This document shows, piece after piece, positions 54,007-61,389 of a stretch of DNA of 64,000 nt (positions within the stretch are counted from its first letter, which is position 1; the number at the start of each line of letters is the position of its first letter). Source of the stretch: CAJBVG01 sp943360385 (GTDB lineage: Bacteria; Bacteroidota; Bacteroidia; Sphingobacteriales; Sphingobacteriaceae); contig CALRIM020000001.1 of the NCBI GenBank assembly GCA_943360385.1, positions 1 through 64,000 of the forward strand, written 5' to 3'. Position numbers and translations under genes: made by a program. The notes under the pieces were generated by a model that searched no databases, had not been told where the DNA came from, and saw only the letters and a program-made list of their open reading frames with translations.

Positions 54007-55020
54007 TTATTTAATAGGCGCCGAAAAGAATTCTTTATAATTGACGATCAAGTTATTAAACACTCGATATTGCCCATTATAAACCGCATTTCCATCCACA
54101 CGTACAAAACATCTGTCCTGATCGAAATCATATTGTTCTGATTTCGGAAGGAATTTTTGCCCGTCGAAATAGCGTTTAAACAACTCAACCTGATGTTTAG
54201 CTCCTTCCTTTTCATAAACTACTATTGTAGCAATTAAATTCTGAGGAATTAGCAATTCCGCTACGTTTAATCTTTTTGTATCTACTGGATTTTCATATTG
54301 GATATCCGAAAATCCACCTAAATACTTCCTAAGAAATTCCCCATTAATATTTGATTTGGCTGAATCGCCAGCCTTGTTAAATAAACTTATGTATTCCTTA
54401 CTTTGAATTTTCAATATAAAAGATGCTTCCAGGCTTTCAGGGTAATCTATTTGAACAATTCCAATATTTTGTGGAGCAATTCTAAAAATACCTCTATCTC
54501 TCCAAACACTTACATCTGTATTATACCTAACCGTTAAATATCCATCGAAACCAGGAATATGGATGATAAATGGGTCGTCGGCACCATCTAATAACATAAA
54601 GGTTCCAAGTGCATCCATGGTAGCTCCACCAACATAATATTTACGATCTAAAGAACCATCTGTATAAATTTCTACTTGAACTGCTCCTGTAGCCAATTGT
54701 TTCATCAGGTTTGCTCTCATAGGTTTATTCACGGGCGATTTTACTTCTATTCGCTTTATAGTTTCTAATAAAACCCCAATTACATCTCTCCTAACTCTTA
54801 CGCTATCATTTGCGTACCAAATTTTATTCTTTTTAGTAAGCAATAACACTTTGCCCGTTTTATCAGATAAAACAATTTTATCAATTGCTGCTGTATCCTC
54901 TACGGCAAACGCCATTTTATTGCCATTTATACTTCCACTGCCCCCTTTTTTAACATATAAATAAGCCGCGAAAGCTAATAAAACAACTAAAATGATAATG
55001 TATATTCTATTTCTTTTCAT
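54007..55020 (-). CDS. DUF4340 domain protein of the gld operon
   Basis: 337 residues from the ATG at 55020 (MKRNRIYIIILVVLLAFAAY); an ATG nine codons earlier is possible. One N-terminal membrane helix, then a DUF4340-type periplasmic beta-rich part (IDKIVLSDKTGKVLLLTKKN, KIWYANDSVRVRRDVIGVLL, ETIKRIEVKSPV). DUF4340 proteins usually accompany GldG-like ABC components, sometimes fused. It is the last gene of the gldA-gldF-gldG series, 41 bp downstream of gldG. Function unknown. Confidence 0.82.
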   Translation of the reverse strand: MKRNRIYIIILVVLLAFAAYLYVKKGGSGSINGNKMAFAVEDTAAIDKIVLSDKTGKVLLLTKKNKIWYANDSVRVRRDVIGVLLETIKRIEVKSPVNKPMRANLMKQLATGAVQVEIYTDGSLDRKYYVGGATMDALGTFMLLDGADDPFIIHIPGFDGYLTVRYNTDVSVWRDRGIFRIAPQNIGIVQIDYPESLEASFILKIQSKEYISLFNKAGDSAKSNINGEFLRKYLGGFSDIQYENPVDTKRLNVAELLIPQNLIATIVVYEKEGAKHQVELFKRYFDGQKFLPKSEQYDFDQDRCFVRVDGNAVYNGQYRVFNNLIVNYKEFFSAPIK

Positions 55021-55061
55021 AACAAATAACAATTTCTCAATTCTCAATACTTATTTACTAT

Positions 55062-56756
55062 CTATGCGTATTTCTTTTTACGTTGATAAAATAAAACTAC
55101 TCCAATTAATATTATTAAAATATTTGGGACAAGAATATTAAATACTTGCCATCTGAATTTTTCTTTCTTCACTCTTTCTGTATCGAGCATTCTTAACTTT
55201 ACTTCTTTAGATCGTGCAGAGATCAAATTATAATCATCCGCTAACCAATCTACTGCATTCTGAACAAAAATACTGTTAGAGAAATTTCTTCTTGTAAACC
55301 TATCAAAGCCTAATGGATAAATAGAACTATCGCGTTTAGAGAAATAATTTTTTATGATGTCTCCATCCGAAACAACAATCATTCTGGTGGGTTTACTCTC
55401 TTCCAAAAATTTGGCGTTTGGATTTTGTGAAATCAATCTATTTTTAAATACTGAAGTAAATTTACCTTCCAAAGCAACCCCTGCAATTATATTTTTCTTA
55501 ATAAACTGTTGAGGATTTGGTTCAATAGAAAGCATTTGTAATGCCACTCTTACTGGCGCATTTAATACTTTGGTATATTTTGATGATTGCAGTAATGGAG
55601 TCTTTACAATACCCTTAACATCCACGGTATCTATGCTGCTAGAAAATTCGGCACGTAACCCATCTAAACTTTTAGCTACTGGATGAGTGGTATTCGGTAT
55701 AAAGATTGGGAAGAACAACCAAGGAAATAATTCTTGTTGTGGAGATGCTCCTACATTACCCGTAACTACTGGTATTGGCGCGCATTGTACATCTTGAATT
55801 AAATCATTATTGATACGTGCACCATAACTAAATAGCTGGTCATCTAAATTTAATTCGTACGTACTCGTTATCATCATTTGCTCATCGCCTAAGCTATCCA
55901 TGTCTGCATTTAACTTATCAATCATCCACAAAATTCTTCCTCCATTCATAATGTATTGATCGAGGTTAAACTTCTCTCCTTCTTTAAACACAGAGGTTGG
56001 TTTAGCGATAATAAGTGTTTTGTATTTATATAAATCTTGAGGTGTAGTAGAACCCAAATTCACAAAAGAAACATCGTAATAATTTCTCAGTGTTTTAATA
56101 ATATCGCCTGTTCTAAAAGTATCCAATTCTCCATGACCAAAAATAAAGGCAATACTTGGTCGTTCTTTTTGAGTTACTTTTTTAATATTGTTTACCAGCT
56201 GGAATTCTAAATTCATTACAGAATTATTCAACACCTCATCGGCAGAATTAGCCACTGTAGAACTTTGTAATAATGGGAATGCTTGCTCCCTTCCTCTATA
56301 AGTTACAATTGCTCCAGGAATTACTATTTGTTGGCGTTGACCGTTATCATCTCTTACTTGAACGTTAATAGGAGTTAATCCTTTCTTTACTAATTGTTGA
56401 ATTATTTCCTCTCTAATTTTAGGATCAGTTTCTGCCGTAGGGTTAATAAATTCATATTCTAAATTAGAGCCTGCGTATGCTTTTAAATCGTCGAGGGTTT
56501 CTTTTGTAGCATTTCTTAATCGTTTAAATCCTGCTGGAAATTCTCCGTCTAAATATACTTTCACATACACTACATCATTTAGATTCTGCATGTATCCTTT
56601 ACTCGCATCGGAAAGTGTAAATCTATTTTCCTTTGTAAAATCGATACGGAAAAATGCTAAAGTTGAAATAAAGTTTACGATTACAATTATTAGTAACATA
56701 ACCAATAATTGCACCCAAGCTTGTCGTTTTAAATTTGTTGATTTCTTCGTTTCCAT
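55062..56756 (-). CDS. gldG: gliding-motility ABC transporter component GldG
   Basis: 564 residues. N-terminal membrane helix (AWVQLLVMLLIIVIVNFIST), a long extracytoplasmic domain (AFIFGHGELDTFRTGDIIKT, YKTLIIAKPTSVFKEGEKF, GGRILWMIDKLNADMDSLGD; near the end FVQNAVDWLADDYNLISARS), and a C-terminal membrane helix before RKKKYA. In F. johnsoniae GldA, GldF and GldG form an ABC transporter originally linked to gliding. One base separates it from gldF. Confidence 0.92.
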   Translation of the reverse strand: METKKSTNLKRQAWVQLLVMLLIIVIVNFISTLAFFRIDFTKENRFTLSDASKGYMQNLNDVVYVKVYLDGEFPAGFKRLRNATKETLDDLKAYAGSNLEYEFINPTAETDPKIREEIIQQLVKKGLTPINVQVRDDNGQRQQIVIPGAIVTYRGREQAFPLLQSSTVANSADEVLNNSVMNLEFQLVNNIKKVTQKERPSIAFIFGHGELDTFRTGDIIKTLRNYYDVSFVNLGSTTPQDLYKYKTLIIAKPTSVFKEGEKFNLDQYIMNGGRILWMIDKLNADMDSLGDEQMMITSTYELNLDDQLFSYGARINNDLIQDVQCAPIPVVTGNVGASPQQELFPWLFFPIFIPNTTHPVAKSLDGLRAEFSSSIDTVDVKGIVKTPLLQSSKYTKVLNAPVRVALQMLSIEPNPQQFIKKNIIAGVALEGKFTSVFKNRLISQNPNAKFLEESKPTRMIVVSDGDIIKNYFSKRDSSIYPLGFDRFTRRNFSNSIFVQNAVDWLADDYNLISARSKEVKLRMLDTERVKKEKFRWQVFNILVPNILIILIGVVLFYQRKKKYA

Positions 56757-56757
56757 A

Positions 56758-57486
56758 CTACCACTTTCTACTTTCTAAAACCATACGAGTTAGCAATACA
56801 AAAAAGCTAATAAACCCAATAAAATATACTCCATCTCTAGAGTCGAAAACACCTCTACTCATTGATTGGTAATGTTCATTAATCCCTAATGTTGCAATAA
56901 CATTATCTACCTTACCAAACAAATCGAGCTTGCTAAACGAATCGAACCCTGCATAACAAATAAAGCTAATAAAGACAGCTAAAATAAAAGCTACAATCTG
57001 ATTGTCGCTTAGAGATGATGCGAAGATTCCAATAGATACAAGGCTTGCAGCCAAAAATATCAACCCTATGTATGAACCGATAACAGCGCCAGAATCTACA
57101 TTTCCTTTTACTGAACCCAATTGGTAAACAGTTACATAATATACTAGAGTAGGTAAAATTGCCAGAACTACAATCATTAATCCCGCAAAATATTTTCCTA
57201 AAATTATTTGAAGTTCAGTAATTGGACGAGTAACCAAAAGTTCAATGGTACCTGTTTTATTTTCTTCGGAAAAAGAACGCATTGTGATAGCCGGAATTAA
57301 AAATAAAAATATCCATGGAGCAACTCCAAAGAAACTATCTAAACTTGCGAAACCATATTCTAATACACTGGTGTCTGGGAACACCCAAACAAATAATCCT
57401 GTAACTAATAGAAATACAACAATAGAAATATATGCTATTAGTGAGCTAAAGAATCCAGCTACTTCTTTTTTAAAAATCGTGAGCAT
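56758..57486 (-). CDS. gldF: gliding-motility ABC transporter permease GldF
   Basis: 242 residues with six membrane helices. Typical stretches: IFKKEVAGFFSSLIAYISIV, FLFLIPAITMRSFSEENKTG, TIELLVTRPITELQIILGKY. It is the ABC-2-type permease of the Gld transporter. Starts two bases after gldA stops and is followed by gldG. Confidence 0.92.
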   Translation of the reverse strand: MLTIFKKEVAGFFSSLIAYISIVVFLLVTGLFVWVFPDTSVLEYGFASLDSFFGVAPWIFLFLIPAITMRSFSEENKTGTIELLVTRPITELQIILGKYFAGLMIVVLAILPTLVYYVTVYQLGSVKGNVDSGAVIGSYIGLIFLAASLVSIGIFASSLSDNQIVAFILAVFISFICYAGFDSFSKLDLFGKVDNVIATLGINEHYQSMSRGVFDSRDGVYFIGFISFFVLLTRMVLESRKW

Positions 57487-57488
57487 CT

Positions 57489-58403
57489 CTAGTTATTTTT
57501 TTTTGTTAATCGACGGAAAACATCTTCCAGTTTTTCTTCTTCTTTCTGAATACTCAACATCACTAAATGATTTTTTACAGCAAACTCAAAAATAGATGTA
57601 CGTACTGCTTCATCGTTATTAGCACTCAATAACCAAACAGTACTGCTCACTTTGTTTGCTTTTTTTACACCTGTAATAGATTCTAATTTATTCTGTTCAA
57701 CAGTTTTATCAAACTCTACTCTAAATACATATTCACCCATCACATGCGCTTGAAGATTCTTTGTATCGTCGTTGGCAACAATTTTACCCTTGTTAATAAT
57801 AACTACCTGATCGCAGATAGCCTCTACCTCTTGCATAATATGGGTAGAAAGTATTACTGTTTTTTCTTTCCCTATTTTCTTTATAAGATTTCTTATCTCT
57901 GTTAATTGATTGGGGTCTAAGCCAGAAGTCGGCTCATCTAAAATCAATACCTCTGGGTTATGTATCATTGCTTGAGCTAATCCAACACGTTGGCGATACC
58001 CCTTAGATAATTGCCCTATTTTTTTATGCTGTTCTTTTTCTAAGCCAGTGAGGGAAATCATTTCTTTTATTCTATCCGATGGATTTTTAATGTCGTGTAA
58101 ACCAGCCACAAAAGCTAGGTACTCTTTCACATACATTTCTAAATACAATGGATTATGCTCGGGTAGATACCCTATGCGTTTTCGCACCTCCATAGAATCG
58201 GTATTGGTATCGAACCCACAAACCGAAACATTGCCGGAGCTAGCTGGAATAAAGCAAGTTATGATTTTCATGGTAGTAGATTTACCTGCACCATTCGGAC
58301 CAAGAAACCCTAGGATTCTGCCAGGCTCTGCTTTGAATGAAATTTCATCTACAGCCTTCTGTTCCCCGTAAATTTTACTTAAACGATCAACTATTACCGA
58401 CAC
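57489..58403 (-). CDS. gldA: gliding-motility ABC transporter ATP-binding protein GldA
   Basis: 304 residues. Walker A GPNGAGKST (35-43), signature LSKGYRQRVGLAQAM, Walker B VLILDEPTSGLDPNQ, H-loop STHIM. The C-terminal ~80 residues resemble the extra domain of GldA/NosF-like ATPases. Directly upstream of gldF and gldG, so the whole transporter is one operon, whereas in F. johnsoniae gldA lies apart from gldFG. Confidence 0.92.
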   Translation of the reverse strand: MSVIVDRLSKIYGEQKAVDEISFKAEPGRILGFLGPNGAGKSTTMKIITCFIPASSGNVSVCGFDTNTDSMEVRKRIGYLPEHNPLYLEMYVKEYLAFVAGLHDIKNPSDRIKEMISLTGLEKEQHKKIGQLSKGYRQRVGLAQAMIHNPEVLILDEPTSGLDPNQLTEIRNLIKKIGKEKTVILSTHIMQEVEAICDQVVIINKGKIVANDDTKNLQAHVMGEYVFRVEFDKTVEQNKLESITGVKKANKVSSTVWLLSANNDEAVRTSIFEFAVKNHLVMLSIQKEEEKLEDVFRRLTKKNN

Positions 58404-58449
58404 TTTTTTATGAATTAAATTTGAGCACGAAAGATAAGTATTTTAAATT

Positions 58450-58457
58450 TATCTTTG
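58450..58457 (+). promoter_or_regulatory. -7 element TATCTTTG of glyS
   Basis: TATCTTTG matches TAnnTTTG. Only four bases (CGAC) lie before the ATG at 58462, so the transcript is predicted leaderless. A TTTG at 58420-58423 is 26 bases upstream, farther than usual. Confidence 0.5.
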
Positions 58458-58461
58458 CGAC

Positions 58462-59922
58462 ATGAATAATAAAGAGGATCTATTTAAAAATGTGGTATCG
58501 CACTCTAAAGAGTACGGTTTTGTGTTTCAATCTAGTGAAATATATGATGGTTTAAGTGCTGTGTATGACTATGGTCAGTTAGGAGCTGAGTTAAAAAACA
58601 ACATTAAAACCTATTGGTGGAAATCGATGGTGCAAATGAATGAGAATATTGTAGGCATTGATTCTGCGATATTTATGCACCCTAAAATATGGAAAGCATC
58701 GGGGCACGTGGATGGTTTTAACGACCCAATGATTGATAATAAGGACTCTAAAAAACGTTATCGTGCTGATAATCTTTTAGAGGACAAAATTGCTCGGTAT
58801 GAGAAAGATGGCAAAACTCAGAAGGCAGAAGAGCTTCAAAACAGCTTAGACTTAGCATTAAAATCAGATGATTTAAATGGGTTAAAGCAATTAATTATAG
58901 ACCATGAGATTGCATGCCCTATCTCTGGAACCCGCAACTGGACAGACGTTCGTCAGTTTAATTTGATGTTTAGCACTCAGTTTGGCTCGCTAGCTGAGGA
59001 TGCAGAAGCAGTATACTTACGCCCTGAAACGGCACAAGGTATTTTTGTGAACTTCTTAAATGTTCAAAAAACAGGAAGAATGAAAATTCCATTTGGTATT
59101 GCTCAAATTGGAAAAGCCTTTAGAAATGAAGTAATTGCTCGCCAATTTATTATGCGAATGAGAGAATTCGAACAAATGGAAATGCAATTTTTTGTTCGCC
59201 CAGGTACCGAAATGGAATGGTACAAACATTGGAAAGAAGCGCGTTTAAAATGGCATTTAGCGTTAGGTACACCTGCAGAAATGTATCGTTACCACGACCA
59301 TGCAAAATTAGCCCACTATGCCAATGCAGCTGTAGATATTGAATTCAACTTCCCATTCGGATTTAAAGAAGTAGAAGGAATCCATTCTCGTACCGATTTC
59401 GATTTAAAGCAACATCAAGAATTCTCTGGTAAGAAAATGCAATTCTTCGATCCAGAAATTAATCAGAATTATATTCCATACGTTATCGAAACCTCTATCG
59501 GCTTAGATCGTATGTTTTTATTAACGATGTGTAATGCTTACAAAGAAGAAGATTTAAGCGAAGGCGACAAAACAGATTCTAGAGTAGTATTAAAATTCCA
59601 CCCAGCTTTGGCACCGGTAAAAGCAACCATAATGCCTTTAACTAAAAAAGACGGATTGCCAGAAAAAGCAAGAGAGGTAATAAATTTATTGAAACTAGAC
59701 TTCAATGTACAGTACGACGAAAAAGATTCTATCGGAAAACGCTATCGCCGCCAAGATGCAATAGGTACGCCATTCTGCATCACTGTAGATTACGAAAGTT
59801 TAGAAAACAATACCGTAACCATTCGCCATAGAGATAGCATGCAACAAGAAAGGATTGCTATCGATGCTTTGCATTCAATGATTAGCGAAAATGTTGGATG
59901 GAGCAAGCTATTGCAAAGCTAA
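58462..59922 (+). CDS. glyS: glycine-tRNA ligase, single-chain class II type
   Basis: 486 residues. Class II motifs: VYLRPETAQGIFVNFLNVQK and IPFGIAQIGKAFRNEVIARQ, then FIMRMREFEQMEMQFFVRPG; SIGLDRMFL; C-terminal anticodon-binding domain (DFNVQYDEKDSIGKRYRRQD, IGTPFCITVDYE). It is the alpha2 type found in Bacteroidota, not GlyQS tetramer. Divergent from gldA. Confidence 0.97.
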   Translation: MNNKEDLFKNVVSHSKEYGFVFQSSEIYDGLSAVYDYGQLGAELKNNIKTYWWKSMVQMNENIVGIDSAIFMHPKIWKASGHVDGFNDPMIDNKDSKKRYRADNLLEDKIARYEKDGKTQKAEELQNSLDLALKSDDLNGLKQLIIDHEIACPISGTRNWTDVRQFNLMFSTQFGSLAEDAEAVYLRPETAQGIFVNFLNVQKTGRMKIPFGIAQIGKAFRNEVIARQFIMRMREFEQMEMQFFVRPGTEMEWYKHWKEARLKWHLALGTPAEMYRYHDHAKLAHYANAAVDIEFNFPFGFKEVEGIHSRTDFDLKQHQEFSGKKMQFFDPEINQNYIPYVIETSIGLDRMFLLTMCNAYKEEDLSEGDKTDSRVVLKFHPALAPVKATIMPLTKKDGLPEKAREVINLLKLDFNVQYDEKDSIGKRYRRQDAIGTPFCITVDYESLENNTVTIRHRDSMQQERIAIDALHSMISENVGWSKLLQS

Positions 59923-60002
59923 AAGTTCAGCCTCTCAATTACATTTTACTCCGTAAAACTTCATTCGGGAACCGGTAATAAAAACTTTCAAATTAATTTA
60001 AT

Positions 60003-60038
60003 AAAAAAGACGGCGCAAAAATTAGGGCCGTCTTTTTT
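60003..60038. terminator. bidirectional terminator between glyS and the T9SS genes
   Basis: AAAAAAGACGGC / GCCGTCTTTTTT, perfect 12-bp stem with a 12-base loop. It serves the convergent glyS and the minus-strand gene ending at 60040. Confidence 0.92.
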
Positions 60039-60039
60039 T

Positions 60040-61389
60040 TCAATAGACTATAAATTTCTGAGTGTCTACTAAAACATCTTCCTCGAAAAATTGAATAAAA
60101 TAAATTCCCATAGATAGACCTTCCATTGAAATAGTGCAATCGTTATTGGTAAAATCTACATCCATTTCTTTAACTTTTTCAGATAAACTATTTCTAATAC
60201 TAATTCTTACATTTTTATAATTCGACAAATTAGAAATGTTAAGTTGGGAGGTAGTTGGATTGGGATAAATATTGAATGTTGATCGGTTGACTTTAGTATT
60301 CGAAACCCCAACGGGGTCTAGGTAATAACTTGCCATTTTAGAAATATTGTTCGTAAGGATATGATTAAATTCTCCTGTAATAATTAATTTATCATTAACT
60401 ACCGAAAGCCCGTAAATCTCTGCATCTGCACCCAGCCTGTTTGTATAGTTAGTTCCATCCCAAGACATTATTACTGTATCATTTATTGTCTTCGTTTTGG
60501 AATTCAGAGTAGTACCTATAAATAATTCGCCACGATATTCTTGAATCGCTGACTCATAAGCCAACTCCATGAAACCATTTATTCTACTCCATTTAGATCC
60601 ATCCCATTTTGCACTTCCATTGTAAATGTCGGATAAATGAGCATATGATCCCGCTTGAGTAAAACCTCCTATTACTATCAGGTTATTTTTAAATGCTACT
60701 ATTTTAGAAACTGCCCCTTGGTGTACTCCACTATCTAAAGCAAACCATGAGGTTCCATCCCATTTAGCCACATGCGTCGCCACCTTTGTTCCTGCATTTG
60801 TAAAAAAACCACCTACGTACAATTCATCGTTTAATATTGCTAATGAACTTATTTCGTTTACTGCACCTCCACAACCTCCACCCACGTCCGACCAAGCTAC
60901 TCCATCCCATTTAGCTATATTTTTTACATACTTCCCTCCAATTCTCTGCAGTTGGCCTGCCACATATAATTCGTTCTTATACACAATCATATCATTTATA
61001 CTCCCCAATGAATTAGCAGTAGTAACACCATATACATTCACCCATGCATTTCCGTTAAGTTTTAACAATGGTAAACTACTACCATTGCCCTTTAAAGAAA
61101 GTCTTCCTCCCAATAATAATTCACCATTATTTATTAATAAGGCCATCCTGTTAGAATTAGTAGAATTTAGGGCTAAATCTTTCCATTGTGTACCATCCCA
61201 ATATGCCATACCCTCGCTTGGTATATTACCCGGTATAGTTGAAAAATTCCCTCTTAATATAATCGAATCTCCCCAAGAAGTGGTATATATAGCTGTATTC
61301 GGATTTACTCCATTCCCTATTTTATCAATCTGTTGGGAAAGTGATGCCTGAGAAAGAAATACTGCTACAATAAATATTATTCTTTTCAT
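60040..61389 (-). CDS. T9SS-exported protein with repeated WDGTxW motifs
   Basis: 449 residues. Signal peptide (MKRIIFIVAVFLSQASLSQ). About six blades carry a WDG-x-x-W signature (AYWDGTQWKDLA, AKWDGVAWSDVGGG, AKWDGTSWFALDSG, AKWDGSKWSRING, SWDGTNYTN) alternating with ELYVGG-type strands, so a beta-propeller is likely. The C-terminal ~75 residues are a type-A T9SS sorting domain (FNIYPNPTTSQLNISNLSNY, GIYFIQFFEED). Exported to the surface or medium. The ATG overlaps the stop of the gene upstream (ATGA), so they are translationally coupled. Ligand unknown. Confidence 0.85.
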   Translation of the reverse strand: MKRIIFIVAVFLSQASLSQQIDKIGNGVNPNTAIYTTSWGDSIILRGNFSTIPGNIPSEGMAYWDGTQWKDLALNSTNSNRMALLINNGELLLGGRLSLKGNGSSLPLLKLNGNAWVNVYGVTTANSLGSINDMIVYKNELYVAGQLQRIGGKYVKNIAKWDGVAWSDVGGGCGGAVNEISSLAILNDELYVGGFFTNAGTKVATHVAKWDGTSWFALDSGVHQGAVSKIVAFKNNLIVIGGFTQAGSYAHLSDIYNGSAKWDGSKWSRINGFMELAYESAIQEYRGELFIGTTLNSKTKTINDTVIMSWDGTNYTNRLGADAEIYGLSVVNDKLIITGEFNHILTNNISKMASYYLDPVGVSNTKVNRSTFNIYPNPTTSQLNISNLSNYKNVRISIRNSLSEKVKEMDVDFTNNDCTISMEGLSMGIYFIQFFEEDVLVDTQKFIVY

